The position numbers and the translations under genes are program-made. From Pirellulales bacterium (lineage in GTDB: Bacteria > Planctomycetota > Planctomycetia > Pirellulales > Lacipirellulaceae): a stretch of 64,000 nt of DNA. Below, piece by piece: positions 1-10,033 of the stretch. Under the pieces are notes generated by a model. It ran no database searches. It had not been told where the DNA came from and saw only the letters and a list, made by a program, of their open reading frames with translations. The stretch spans positions 1 through 64,000 of the forward strand of contig JANQOF010000063.1 in NCBI GenBank assembly GCA_028279215.1, given 5' to 3'. Numbering within the stretch: position 1 is the stretch's first letter; every line of letters begins with the position of its first letter.

Positions 1-424
1 TGTTGTAAGCCCAACTGTGACTGCGAATGCCGCGAAGCTTGTCGTCGGTTACAGGCTTGGCGTTGGCCGGGTCGTCGATCGGAGCAACCCACACATTCAA
101 CACGCCTTCGCCGTCCTTGTCGCCGGGCTGTTTCACGGGAGCAAGAAAACTTAGCCACGCGCCATCGGGGCTGATACGTGCTTGGGCCCGTTCCGGATTT
201 CCGAATAGCACGTCGCGGGGAATCAGAGGGACGTCGCTCGACACCGTCTTTGCATCTTCTGAAGACATCGATTCGTCTTTCGGTTCGTCTGGGGTATTTG
301 TGCTGTTGGGTGCCGCGTCCTGCTGGGTCGCCACATTCGATTCCGCGCAGCCGCTTGTGGCAATTGCCGCGACGACGAGCCATAGGGCAAATTCTGAGAA
401 AGTCATTAGCGCACTTCTTAGCAT
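1..424 (-). CDS. S9 family peptidase / prolyl-oligopeptidase-like lipoprotein, N-terminal fragment (runs off left edge)
   Basis: Manual minus-strand translation from ATG at 424: MLRSALMTFSEFALWLVVAAIATSGCAESN...LIPRDVLFGNPERAQARISPDGAWLSFLAPV...GVLNVWVAPIDDPANAKPVTDDKLRGIRSHSWAYN. Open to the edge; lipobox ATSGC; 'RDVLFGNPERAQARISPDG' is typical of planctomycete S9 peptidase N-termini. Not in the supplied ORF track because it is truncated. Confidence 0.8.
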   Translation of the reverse strand, partial: MLRSALMTFSEFALWLVVAAIATSGCAESNVATQQDAAPNSTNTPDEPKDESMSSEDAKTVSSDVPLIPRDVLFGNPERAQARISPDGAWLSFLAPVKQPGDKDGEGVLNVWVAPIDDPANAKPVTDDKLRGIRSHSWAYN

Positions 425-634
425 AGCGTGACAACCTCCGTGGTGGTGCTGGTGAGGTCTGCGGCCAAAGCCGCACCTGGGCGAGTATATCCCACTCGTG
501 TTCGGCTGGCGACCGCTGCATCGAGGCGTTCGGCGCGGACGCCGTGCTTTGGTACGCGGCACTTCGGGCAATCGTTCTCCTGTTGGCCAAGGATTCTGCT
601 AAACTGCACGCCTCGCTCCACGTGCACCTGCGAC

Positions 635-3154
635 ATGTTAAGCGGATTCCCTAATTCTGATGTAACTATCACCGACGCACCTAGCGGCGAGCGGCGAGCT
701 CCCGTTATCGCGGTCGCCGCCGCGGTGGCCGCCGGAATCGCGATCGATCGCTGGTTAGGGCCGTCCGTTCCTGGCGCGAATTGCAGCGGCTGGTGGTTGG
801 CATCCGCGGGACTGATAGTCGCCTGGTGGATGTTGCATCAACGGGGTCGGGCAGCTACCGCGAGCATAGTACTGCTCGGCTCGATAGCCGCATTGGGCGC
901 GGCCAGCCACCATTGGCAATGGAACTTGTTCGCTGACAACAACTTCGGCTTCTCGGCCACCGAACAAACCTACCCATGCTGCATCGAGGCACGCGCCGTC
1001 CACGCACCGCAACGCACGGCGGCACCGCCCACGTCGCCTTACAGGGCAATCCCTCAGGGGGAGAAGAGCCAGCTTCTTGTGCAGGTGATACGTGTTCGCA
1101 ATGGCCAGCAATGGGTCGATGCGTCTGGCAAGTGCGAAGTAATTGTCGACGGACACCTGCTGCACGTGCGTGCCGACGACCGCTTGCAGGTGTTTGGGCA
1201 ATTCCGGGCCCCGTCACCCACCCGCAATCCGGGCCAGTTCGACTACGCCGATTTTGCGCGCTCCGATCGGGAACTCTTCTTTGTGAGATGCGAATCGCCC
1301 GCTTGCGTAACAGTCCGCGAGGCCGGCAACCCGTGGCTTCCTGGTCGATGGATCGACAACCTTCGGGCTGCCTGGCAAGCACGACTGTGGAGTGCCTTGG
1401 GTAGCGACGGCGCGCCATTGGCTGCGGCGATTCTACTTGGCGACCGCAATGCCATGCCTCGTGAATCGATCGACGCGTTTCGTGTGACCGGCGCGTTGCA
1501 CGTGCTGGTCGTTTCGGGGTTGCATGCCGGGATCCTAATCACAGGAGTCTTTGCTCTACTGGGCCTGGGTTTCGTTCCTCGAAAGCTCGCCCTGGCGATT
1601 GCGATGGTGCTAGTTGCCATGTACGCCGTGTTAACCGGCGGTCACCCACCCGTCTTGCGAGCCGCGATTCTCGCCGAGTTGGCTTGTATCGCTTTGTGGT
1701 TTCACCGCAGTCCTTTTGCACTCAATTCGCTCACCGTCGCCGCCATCTTCGTGCTGGCGATGAACCCGGCGGATCTGTTTCGTACAGGCCCACAACTGAG
1801 TTTCTTGTGTGTCGCAACGCTCATATGGTTTAGTTCGGTTCGCTGGTTCTCCCCGGCCACGCCGCTCCAGATACTCATTCACAACACACGCCCATGGTAC
1901 GAGCGAACCATTATCACAGCCGGTCGTCGCGCGGGCTGGACGATGGCTGCTACGGCAGCGGTGTGGGTCGTCTCACTACCTCTGTTGATGTATCAGTTTC
2001 ACTTGGTGACGCCGGTAGCGGTTTTGGCGTGCGTGCCGTTGTTCGCGTGCCTCACCGCATCGCTGATTTCCGGATGCGCGTTCCTGATTGGCGGTTGGCT
2101 AGTGCCGGCGGCTGAATCCTGGCTCGCCGCGCCACTGGCGTTTTCGCTGAGAGGGCTGGAAAACGTGGTGCACTCTTCAAGCCGCTGGCCCGAAGCGTAC
2201 CTATGGACGCCAGGACCGTTCGCGTGGTGGGTGATCGGATGGTTCGCGCTTGCTGGCCTACTGCTGGTTGCCGGAGGTACGCGATTCGGCTGGCGGCGCA
2301 CCATCCAATTTGCGGCCGCGTGGGTAATCGTCGGCGCGGTGCCGGTTTTGGTCGATCGGTTTAGGCCGCACAACATGCAGGCCACTTTCCTCGACGTGGG
2401 GCATGGAGTCTGTGTCGTGGTTACGACACCCGACGGAACCACATTGCTGTACGACGCTGGCTCGCTTGGCTCACCTTCGTACGCCGCGGAAACGATTGCT
2501 AGTTATCTTTGGTCGCGTGGCATCCGTACTATCGATGGGATCGTCTTATCCCATCCTGATGTTGATCACTTCAACGCGGTACCGGGACTTGTCGAACGAT
2601 TCTCGATTGGCAGAGTCTTCGTTTCGCCTCACATGTTCACTCTTGTGGACGACCCACTAGATCGGTCCGCGCCAGCAGCTCTCAAGCGACTGCTCGCCGA
2701 TCGTGGCGTGCCGGTCGAGATCGTTGAGTTGGGCGACAAACTCACGCTCGACGCTTCCGCGTCGGCGTGCGTTCTCTATCCCGATCGCCTTGGCAGCTTC
2801 GGTGGCGACAACTCGAATAGCTTAGTGCTTGCGATCGAATGCGGCCCGCATCGCATTCTTCTCCCTGGCGATCTGGAAGCGCCTGGCATAGATATCGTGA
2901 TGGTCGACGAGCCGTATCCTTGCGACGTGCTACTTGCTCCACATCACGGTAGCAGGCGTAGTGATCCGCCTGGCTTCGCCGCCTGGAGCCGGCCGAAGGT
3001 TGTAGTTGTTAGCGGAAGCATGAACACGGCAGACCGCACCGTGGCCGCCAATTATCGCGAACAGGGAGCCAAACTTCTGCTCACCCGCGCATGCGGAGCG
3101 GTGAGTTTCGAATTTACTTCGACCGACATGCACATTGAGCGTTTTCGCCCATAG
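635..3154 (+). CDS. comEC: ComEC/Rec2-type DNA internalization protein (competence + MBL-fold domains)
   Basis: Motifs 'ALLLGDRNAMPRESIDAFRVTGALHVLVVSGLHAGIL' (competence domain) and 'ATFLDVGHGVCVVV...DGIVLSHPDVDHFNAVPGL...LAPHHGSRRSDP' (metallo-beta-lactamase domain). Start moved from 428 to ATG 635 (MLSGFPNS); the upstream extension looks non-coding. Confidence 0.95.
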   Translation: MLSGFPNSDVTITDAPSGERRAPVIAVAAAVAAGIAIDRWLGPSVPGANCSGWWLASAGLIVAWWMLHQRGRAATASIVLLGSIAALGAASHHWQWNLFADNNFGFSATEQTYPCCIEARAVHAPQRTAAPPTSPYRAIPQGEKSQLLVQVIRVRNGQQWVDASGKCEVIVDGHLLHVRADDRLQVFGQFRAPSPTRNPGQFDYADFARSDRELFFVRCESPACVTVREAGNPWLPGRWIDNLRAAWQARLWSALGSDGAPLAAAILLGDRNAMPRESIDAFRVTGALHVLVVSGLHAGILITGVFALLGLGFVPRKLALAIAMVLVAMYAVLTGGHPPVLRAAILAELACIALWFHRSPFALNSLTVAAIFVLAMNPADLFRTGPQLSFLCVATLIWFSSVRWFSPATPLQILIHNTRPWYERTIITAGRRAGWTMAATAAVWVVSLPLLMYQFHLVTPVAVLACVPLFACLTASLISGCAFLIGGWLVPAAESWLAAPLAFSLRGLENVVHSSSRWPEAYLWTPGPFAWWVIGWFALAGLLLVAGGTRFGWRRTIQFAAAWVIVGAVPVLVDRFRPHNMQATFLDVGHGVCVVVTTPDGTTLLYDAGSLGSPSYAAETIASYLWSRGIRTIDGIVLSHPDVDHFNAVPGLVERFSIGRVFVSPHMFTLVDDPLDRSAPAALKRLLADRGVPVEIVELGDKLTLDASASACVLYPDRLGSFGGDNSNSLVLAIECGPHRILLPGDLEAPGIDIVMVDEPYPCDVLLAPHHGSRRSDPPGFAAWSRPKVVVVSGSMNTADRTVAANYREQGAKLLLTRACGAVSFEFTSTDMHIERFRP

Positions 3155-3497
3155 GGCGCTGTTCTTTCGTGAATTGCCGGCTCGGGACGACTACAACTGA
3201 ACAGCTCTTCGCTGATTCGCGTAGAAAGGGACACGAAGATTGAGGGCGCAATTCCCACAGTGGGCTAGCCCTAGACCCCCATTTCTTCTATCTTCGTCGA
3301 AACGTCGAGCGCAGCTAGTATCGCTGCTCTCTCAACACACCTCGGCCTTGCTCCTACAGCGCTGACCCCAACTTGTCGAGCCATGTCGTGCTCGGCTCCA
3401 ACTGACCCAGCTAAGGCAATCGGGCGCTGAGCTTGCTAAACACTCTGGCCGGTGCAAAGCGTGCGTTTTCCCTTCGCTCTCGGAGACCACTCACAAG

Positions 3498-4517
3498 ATG
3501 AGTCTACATAGCTCCCCAAGTACCGACCCCGTTTCGACGGCCTCCGTGCCGACTCGCAAGGATCGATCGTCGCGCCGGCGTTCAGTCGAGAAGATCGAAC
3601 CGGAAGAACCCAAGCTGATTGACGGCCGACCGGCTGCCAACTCCAAAGAAACCTGGGCGCTGGGCCTCGACTGGCCTGTGGTAATCTGGATTGGTGTAGT
3701 TCACCTGTTCGCGGTTGCCGCACCCTTCTTCATTCGGTGGCAGGCGTTGGTGGCATGCTTGATTTTGATCATTGCTACCGGTTCGCTTGGCGTTTGCATG
3801 GGCTACCATCGCTTGTTGACGCATGGCAGCTTCAAGACCTATCGCCCGATTCGATGGCTGCTTGCGTTCCTCGGCGGCCTTAGCGGCGAAGGATCGGCGC
3901 TAGCTTGGGTGGCCAACCATCGCAAGCACCACAAATACAGCGACCATGATGGCGATCCGCACTCACCCCGCGATGGCAAGTGGTGGGCCCACATGACTTG
4001 GTTTATGCCGAATTGGGGCGAGAAGCTTAACAAAGATCTGCTAGAGCGCTACGCCAGTGACCTACTCAAAGACCCAATGATGCGATTCCTGCATAAGATG
4101 TTCTTGCCCAGTCATGTCATTCTGGGAGTTATGCTGTTTGCTCTTGGGTACTTTGGTACGTTCTTGGGCCTGAACGGGGGATGGTTCGATGGCCTCTCGA
4201 TGATGTTCTGGGGCATGGGGGTGCGAATGGTCTACGTGATGCACGTCACGTGGTTCGTCAACTCGGCAACCCACCTTTGGGGATACCGCAACTACGAAAC
4301 TAACGACGACAGCACGAATCTGTGGTGGGTCGGCTTGTTGGCATTCGGCGAAGGCTGGCACAACAACCACCACGCTTATCAGCGTGTCGCCTCGCAGGGT
4401 CACAAATGGTGGGAGTTCGACCCGACCTACTGGGTTATCTTGCTGATGGAGAAAACCGGCTTGGCTTGGGACGTGATTCGCCTGAAAGACGTCGCGCGCC
4501 GCGCGTCGGCAATCTAG
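3498..4517 (+). CDS. Acyl-CoA / fatty acid desaturase (delta-9 type)
   Basis: Three histidine boxes: HRLLTHGSF, HRKHHKYSD, HNNHHAYQ; four hydrophobic segments. Confidence 0.95.
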   Translation: MSLHSSPSTDPVSTASVPTRKDRSSRRRSVEKIEPEEPKLIDGRPAANSKETWALGLDWPVVIWIGVVHLFAVAAPFFIRWQALVACLILIIATGSLGVCMGYHRLLTHGSFKTYRPIRWLLAFLGGLSGEGSALAWVANHRKHHKYSDHDGDPHSPRDGKWWAHMTWFMPNWGEKLNKDLLERYASDLLKDPMMRFLHKMFLPSHVILGVMLFALGYFGTFLGLNGGWFDGLSMMFWGMGVRMVYVMHVTWFVNSATHLWGYRNYETNDDSTNLWWVGLLAFGEGWHNNHHAYQRVASQGHKWWEFDPTYWVILLMEKTGLAWDVIRLKDVARRASAI

Positions 4518-4541
4518 TCCTAGTTTGCCCGGACGAGAAGC

Positions 4542-4575
4542 AAAGACGACGAACCGTTCACGGTTCGTCGTCTTT
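4542..4575. terminator. Bidirectional intrinsic terminator between convergent desaturase and pgsW
   Basis: Perfect 15-bp stem AAAGACGACGAACCG-TTCA-CGGTTCGTCGTCTTT with T/A ends on both strands, between convergent genes. Confidence 0.88.
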
Positions 4576-4610
4576 TGCGTTTGTCGCGGTCCGGACCAGT
4601 CCCATTAGCC

Positions 4611-5792
4611 TCAGACCATCAACTCCGCTCCTTTTGGACCTCGGTGCAATTGCAACTCGTGCTCGGCGCCAGAAGTGGCGAGGAGTTTTAGCCGCTGCTG
4701 CACTCGCGCCCACAGGTCGGTCCACACGTAGCCACGAACCAGCCCCAGGACTAAAGCAAGCAGTACCGCGGCCATGATTCGGCTGGGTCGCGACTGGCCA
4801 AATACCTCGCCGCTACCCACCGCAGGAACGACTTCCGAGGCAATTGGCAGGCCGAACGCATTGGCAAGTGCAACGGCGTTGCCCAAGTTGACTACTGGAA
4901 TACCTTGCCGAGCAAATCGCGCGGCGACACAGTCAATTGATTCCGCGTCGGCAGGCAGGCCGATCGTCAGCCCACCTCCAAACGCTGCGCGACCGTCGTC
5001 GCCGTGAATCGAGGCGGCTCCGCCGCCAACATTTACGTAGGCCTTGATCGGGCGGCCAGCAGCCGCCACGTGGTAGGCGTCCATGCGCCGTCGGATCGAC
5101 TGCTTCAACGTGTCGATTTGTAGCATCGCGATGCCGCCACGTTCGATCGCCGCATGCAGCAACTCTTTTGATTCGGTGGACATTCCCCTTGCGCGGTCGC
5201 CAAATCCTCCTAAGGTGGCCGCTTGCGAACGAAACGAGATGATGCCTTCGTCATACAATACACGTTCCATATCGAGCCACATGAAGTCGGGTTCGTTGGC
5301 GCCAAATTGTGACGACGCGGCCGAATGGATGATGACAGGCTCAGCGCCCATGGCTTCTACGGCGGCAAACAGTGCGGTGTTGAGTGCGGGAAACGAACCG
5401 GTGCAACCAACCGCGACAACGTCCCCCTCGCCGGCACCTGCCTGTTGCAGCAACTCGATCGCGACGGCGGCAAAGTTGGGGTTGACGCTTGTCTGTTTGG
5501 CATCGAGATGCGCGGGCAAGCTGGTAACTGGAGACATCGCCGATCCCACCATGCCTGAGTCGCTTGGGTCGAATCGTGGATCGAACTGGTGTCCCTTCGC
5601 GAGTCGCGCTTCGCGTATAGCGTTCATTCCACGGGCTGCTAACTGGGCGGCCACCATTTTTGTCTGCGTGTCGTCCGCATTGCTTGTGACAGGGAATCTC
5701 TCGATCAGCAACGTGCCGCCGACGGCCACTAAGCCAATCGCAAACAATGCCGCCATGGAAATCTTCTGTGGTCGCCAATAGACGCGTTTCAT
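4611..5792 (-). CDS. pgsW: Poly-gamma-glutamate system protein (PgsW-like)
   Basis: Position immediately 3' of pgsB-pgsC; 'AARGMNAIREARLAKG...VGCTGSFPALNTALFAAVEAMGAEPVIIHSAASSQFGANEPDFMWLDMERVL' typical of the PGA system protein family; N- and C-terminal TM segments. Confidence 0.85.
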   Translation of the reverse strand: MKRVYWRPQKISMAALFAIGLVAVGGTLLIERFPVTSNADDTQTKMVAAQLAARGMNAIREARLAKGHQFDPRFDPSDSGMVGSAMSPVTSLPAHLDAKQTSVNPNFAAVAIELLQQAGAGEGDVVAVGCTGSFPALNTALFAAVEAMGAEPVIIHSAASSQFGANEPDFMWLDMERVLYDEGIISFRSQAATLGGFGDRARGMSTESKELLHAAIERGGIAMLQIDTLKQSIRRRMDAYHVAAAGRPIKAYVNVGGGAASIHGDDGRAAFGGGLTIGLPADAESIDCVAARFARQGIPVVNLGNAVALANAFGLPIASEVVPAVGSGEVFGQSRPSRIMAAVLLALVLGLVRGYVWTDLWARVQQRLKLLATSGAEHELQLHRGPKGAELMV

Positions 5793-6259
5793 CGCACCAC
5801 CTCCATCCCGATGACAATCAAGGCTAGCCGAACCACAGCCGACGCAGTGAGCACGGTGCCCAGCGTTTCAAACAGCCCCTGCCGATCGAACCAAAGGGCG
5901 ATCAATCCAGGAACGATGTAACCAATCACCGCGATCGCAGTATCGGCGGTGGCCGAATCGGTGTTGCCCATCGCGGGAATTGTCAGCAGCATCCGCACAC
6001 AATGGCCAATCACAAAACCGGTCAACAGCATCAAGACAATGCGGCGACGACCGTAGATGATGGCAAACCTCGAAACGTAGTGCACTACGATGTAGGCGGC
6101 CAACGCAACCGCGAGTGTCAGCACGATGTCGAGCGGTCGGTTGAAATTCAGAGCGAAGTAACCCGGCACGATCATTCCCCCGGCCGCTAGCCCAAAAGCC
6201 TCGGTGAACAGCAAGCTAACCACCAGTCCTAGTCCAATGGCAACGGTAAGTGGATCCAT
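5789..6259 (-). CDS. pgsC: Poly-gamma-glutamate biosynthesis protein PgsC/CapC
   Basis: Multi-TM 156 aa, 'GLAAGGMIVPGYFALNFNRPLDIVLTLAVALAAYIVV'; overlaps pgsW by 4 nt and abuts pgsB. Confidence 0.88.
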   Translation of the reverse strand: MDPLTVAIGLGLVVSLLFTEAFGLAAGGMIVPGYFALNFNRPLDIVLTLAVALAAYIVVHYVSRFAIIYGRRRIVLMLLTGFVIGHCVRMLLTIPAMGNTDSATADTAIAVIGYIVPGLIALWFDRQGLFETLGTVLTASAVVRLALIVIGMEVVR

Positions 6260-7479
6260 CAGGCGGCCTCCGCATAGCTGCGTGTGCTGCGGCGGGACTG
6301 GTTACCACGCTCGCGGAAGTAGTTAATGATCTGCATTCCCGGTCCCGCGATGTTGCCCATCCCCATCACCATTGCCGACCGGCGAGCCTGTTGCTCGATA
6401 TTGTTTAGCACGTTCTCAGTTGGCAGGCGTTCGGCACTCAGTAGGCGGGCTGGATTCATCCCGTTGGCCAGCGCCCGCTTGGCAAATACGTCGGTCGCCG
6501 ACCCGACCAACACATAGCGATCGGCGGGCTGCCACTTCAAACAGGCGTCGGCTAGTTGAATCGACCGGTCGGTACGGTCGGACCTGCAGTTAAATAGCGC
6601 CACTCGCTGATCAAATTGATCGAAGCGATTGACCACCATGTTCCAGTTATGGCCCGTCGATTCGGGGTCGTTGGCAGCAAAGCCGTTGACGAATGCGATT
6701 TCCTTTTCGCGCTCACGAACTGAGTACAACTGCAGCACCCCTGCGTCGGGTGCCGCGGACCACATGCCTTCGAGGGCGGTACGCCGCGCGACTCCCAGAT
6801 CCTGGCAAACTTTCAACGCAAGCGCAACGTTGTCGGGATGTTCGATGTGAGCAAAGCCACTCAAGTCGTCCCAGGTGACACCAGCAACGTGCTCGTCGCC
6901 GATTGCATGAACGCAAGTTCCACGGTCACGGGCAGCCATCTCGAATACTGACAGATGATCTTGCTCGGCCGTATAGAACTTGCCGCCGATAGGCATGGTG
7001 CCAGCCATGGCAAGTGCCACATCCCGCTCGGTCGGGCCCATCACGTCCAAGTGATCTGGGCGTGCATTAGTTACGATACCGTGCGTGCTCTTGACAATTC
7101 GGGTTTCGCACACGCTTTGCAGTTGGGGGTTGAGCGCCATGCACTCGATCACCAGCGCCTGGGCACCGGCCGCAGCAGCAGCTTTCACCACGCGAAGCTG
7201 TTCGATGATATTCGACCGCGACGGACGATAGACCGGATACTCGGTTCCGTCCGGAAAGATCATCCTTGGCACTGTTCCCGTGGTCTTCGCACAAGTGGGA
7301 ATCCCCCCAGCTCGTAATCCGGCGGCAATGAGCCGAGTAACGCTACTCTTGCCGCGCGTGCCATTGACGTGAATGCGGTAAGGTATCTTGCGTAATAGGC
7401 GATTGTGCCGATGCGACTCGATGGCACCAGCCACCGTGAGCATCGCCGATGCACCGGCGAGAAGAAAAGCGCCTTCCAT
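6259..7479 (-). CDS. pgsB: Poly-gamma-glutamate synthase PgsB/CapB (Mur-ligase-like amide ligase)
   Basis: P-loop 'HVNGTRGKSSVTRLIAAGLR', 'VIECMALNPQLQ', 'NARPDHLDVMGPT', 'NGFAANDPEST' characteristic of CapB/PgsB. Confidence 0.93.
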   Translation of the reverse strand: MEGAFLLAGASAMLTVAGAIESHRHNRLLRKIPYRIHVNGTRGKSSVTRLIAAGLRAGGIPTCAKTTGTVPRMIFPDGTEYPVYRPSRSNIIEQLRVVKAAAAAGAQALVIECMALNPQLQSVCETRIVKSTHGIVTNARPDHLDVMGPTERDVALAMAGTMPIGGKFYTAEQDHLSVFEMAARDRGTCVHAIGDEHVAGVTWDDLSGFAHIEHPDNVALALKVCQDLGVARRTALEGMWSAAPDAGVLQLYSVREREKEIAFVNGFAANDPESTGHNWNMVVNRFDQFDQRVALFNCRSDRTDRSIQLADACLKWQPADRYVLVGSATDVFAKRALANGMNPARLLSAERLPTENVLNNIEQQARRSAMVMGMGNIAGPGMQIINYFRERGNQSRRSTRSYAEAA

Positions 7480-7839
7480 ATTTGGCTTCCTCCGTGAAGT
7501 CTCTGGTCGGCTGGGCGGCCAACCTCATATGTCGCTAAGTGTGCGAAATGCCCACCCACTCCATGGGTGCAAGCACTTCTCCGACGCGAATGTGAGACAG
7601 CAAACGAAGTACCAAATGTTGTGGATCATCCAGAGAAAGTCATGTTTTGCACCTTGGAAACACCTCAGGCGTTAATCTATGGCAGACGCGAAAACTATGC
7701 GGCCCGAGAGATGGTAAATTGGGTGGCACTCGACGGTATTTACTCCGCTGGCTCCGTGGTAGGAATTGCAACACCTAACCAAGGCGTTACAACTGGGCAC
7801 AACAGTAGCTAGCTCCAACCCCACCCAATCTCTGCGATC

Positions 7840-8343
7840 ATGTCCGCGACCAAGGATGATTGGATCCAAGTGCTCGATCTCCAGCCGCATCCTGAAGGCG
7901 GCTGGTATCGCGAAATTTATCGAGCCAATGAGGCCGTTCGTCAAGATGCGCTTCCAACGCGTTTTGCCAGCGATCGAGCTTTTTCAACCGCCATCTACTA
8001 CCTGCTGGGCCAAAGCGACTTCTCAGCACTGCATCGAATTCACCAGGACGAGATTTGGCACTTCTATGACGGCGCGCCGTTGGCGGTGGAGGTGATCCAC
8101 CCGAACGGGTCGACAGAGACGCTACAACTAGGGCGAAATCTGCACGCTGGCGAGCGCCCATTCGCAGTCGTGCCGGCAGGTTGCTGGTTCGGAGCCAGGC
8201 CCAAGCCAGGCCCCGAATACTCGCTGGTCGGCTGCACCGTTGCTCCTGGATTCGACTTTGACGATTTCGAGCTTGCAAACCGGGCCAATCTGATCGAAGT
8301 CTTCCCGCAGCATCGCCAGCTCATCGAGCAACTGACGCGTTGA
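7840..8343 (+). CDS. Cupin domain-containing protein (DUF985/Cupin_5)
   Basis: 'LDLQPHPEGGWYREIYRAN...TAIYYLLGQSDFSALHRIHQDEIWHFYDG...VGCTVAPGFDFDDFELA'. Confidence 0.92.
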   Translation: MSATKDDWIQVLDLQPHPEGGWYREIYRANEAVRQDALPTRFASDRAFSTAIYYLLGQSDFSALHRIHQDEIWHFYDGAPLAVEVIHPNGSTETLQLGRNLHAGERPFAVVPAGCWFGARPKPGPEYSLVGCTVAPGFDFDDFELANRANLIEVFPQHRQLIEQLTR

Positions 8344-8422
8344 TCGCTGATGGTTTTGTGGCGTTTGCTAGCAGTCAACTGGCGTTCGCGGCGCGCGCAC
8401 GTTGCTGTATCATCCGCCCGTT

Positions 8423-9160
8423 ATGTCACTCAATCCGCTTATCCCCGTTACCGATTACCAGTCGATGCTCAACCGCATCTTCTGGTTCACGTCTGCGGCG
8501 GCGTTGGTGGCCGTGTGGATATTGCGGCAGCATCTCGACGCGGTTGAGTCCGCCCTCGTCCAATTCGATGCCAGCGTCGAGTTAGACGGCGACAAGATTC
8601 TACCTGTTCCGGGCGGCTATCTCGTTCCAGCATTGGCTGTAGGATTCATATCGCGCGTGTTTCGCATCCATAGCATGATCGCCGACTGGCTTGGCATCCG
8701 CGAACGATTCGAGATCGACGTCATCATACGCGAACTCGCGCTGCGCGCGGGCGTCAACTTCGACGCTGTCGACGGCGCACAGCTTGTACGCTATCGCTAT
8801 AGAATCATGCGAAATGGCTTCTACTCGTTCGTCAGTGGACGCAACCCGCAGATCGACGAATTGCTCATTGGGCGAGCGCTCGACATGTGGAGCTGGTTTT
8901 GGATCGGCCTGGAAGCCGCCGTTGTATTTGTATTGACTGGCTTCGTCCTGATCGCCAGCGGAGTCCAGCAGACCGGCTTGATCGTCGTCCTCTCGGCACT
9001 CACGCTTTCGGCGGTCTCGCTGCCGGCAATTCGAAACGAGTGCCGTCGCTACGCAATTGCCCAGGTGCGAGCCATCGTCGACGACCACCAGCGGGCTGCC
9101 CAAGTCCGCAAAGCGTTCGAGTGCGTCGTGCCCCAAGTGGCATCGAATCGGGCTGCCTGA
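8423..9160 (+). CDS. Membrane protein of unknown function
   Basis: Intact ORF with N-terminal TM (FWFTSAAALVAVWIL) and two C-proximal TMs; start set at MSLNPLIP. No family recognised. Confidence 0.7.
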   Translation: MSLNPLIPVTDYQSMLNRIFWFTSAAALVAVWILRQHLDAVESALVQFDASVELDGDKILPVPGGYLVPALAVGFISRVFRIHSMIADWLGIRERFEIDVIIRELALRAGVNFDAVDGAQLVRYRYRIMRNGFYSFVSGRNPQIDELLIGRALDMWSWFWIGLEAAVVFVLTGFVLIASGVQQTGLIVVLSALTLSAVSLPAIRNECRRYAIAQVRAIVDDHQRAAQVRKAFECVVPQVASNRAA

Positions 9161-9275
9161 CTTCTCTGGCAGATTTCTCACATCGACCGCCAAGGACGAT
9201 CCTCCGCGAGCGAATAGCTTTCTAGCGGCTGCGATTGCCGCGGCAATTTCTTTCCTCGCACAAGGAGACTGGGTG

Positions 9276-9998
9276 ATGTGGTACGCGAATCGACTCGCAG
9301 GGCGGCTTGGCCGCGTGGTCCTCAGGGGGGCGCTAATGTCGGCCCTGGCAGTTTTGATTTCGAGTTACACAGCGTACGGGCAATCGCCGGCGGATTCCTC
9401 CACCGCTGGGCGGGTGGCGTTCGACATCCCTGACGTCCCCCCCGCTACCGTAGAGATCGACCTGGGCAAAGGACTCATTCGGCACGCAGTGGGATTGGGA
9501 GATGCCGCGGTTGCTGGTTTCCTCGAGGGGCTCACCAGCTCGCCCGACTCACAATCGTCGGAAAACGTTCAATTCTTGGCACAGCAACTTACTTCGGCTC
9601 GGGAACTGGGAGATGTGGTAAGCGAAGTTGTTCAAGAAATCCACGTCCGCGTCTGGGACAACTTGCCCGCAGAAAGCCAGCTCGCCGAGCGAGCTGTGGC
9701 TCACTTCGACACCACTCTGGTCGGCGCTGGATGGGAACCAGCATTGCGAGTACAGGAACGCAACAACCTCGTGCGAGCTTATGTCCACCGCCAAGGCGAA
9801 TCGATCAGCGGCGTGCTGTTCATCGCAGGCGAAGGCAACGACGTCGTATTGGCAAACGTAATTGGCGACTTGTCGCCCGAAAAAGTTCACAAGCTGACCA
9901 GTACTGCCACGGAGATTGCCGTTACGCTGGGACTCGATAAGGAAATCAACAGGGCCGTTGAGCAACTCAAGCGTGAGATGCAGCGCGCTCACGATTAA
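9276..9998 (+). CDS. Secreted DUF4252-like protein
   Basis: ATG 9276 preceded by AAGGAG at 9262-9267; signal peptide; 'ATVEIDLGKGLIRHAV...EIHVRVWD...WEPALRVQERNNLVRAYVHRQGESISGVLFIAGEGNDVVLANVIGDLSPEKVHKL' resembles DUF4252. Upstream ORF extension to 9057 overlaps the preceding gene and is unlikely. Confidence 0.75.
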   Translation: MWYANRLAGRLGRVVLRGALMSALAVLISSYTAYGQSPADSSTAGRVAFDIPDVPPATVEIDLGKGLIRHAVGLGDAAVAGFLEGLTSSPDSQSSENVQFLAQQLTSARELGDVVSEVVQEIHVRVWDNLPAESQLAERAVAHFDTTLVGAGWEPALRVQERNNLVRAYVHRQGESISGVLFIAGEGNDVVLANVIGDLSPEKVHKLTSTATEIAVTLGLDKEINRAVEQLKREMQRAHD

Positions 9999-10033
9999 GC
10001 ACAAGCCTGTGGAGTGTGGCGGTCCGGTGCGAG

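Noticed and set aside
428-634. N-terminal extension of comEC in the ORF track
   Set aside because: Composition (Arg/Cys/Thr-rich) is not like a membrane protein N-terminus and it overlaps the divergent promoter region; ATG 635 gives a sensible start.
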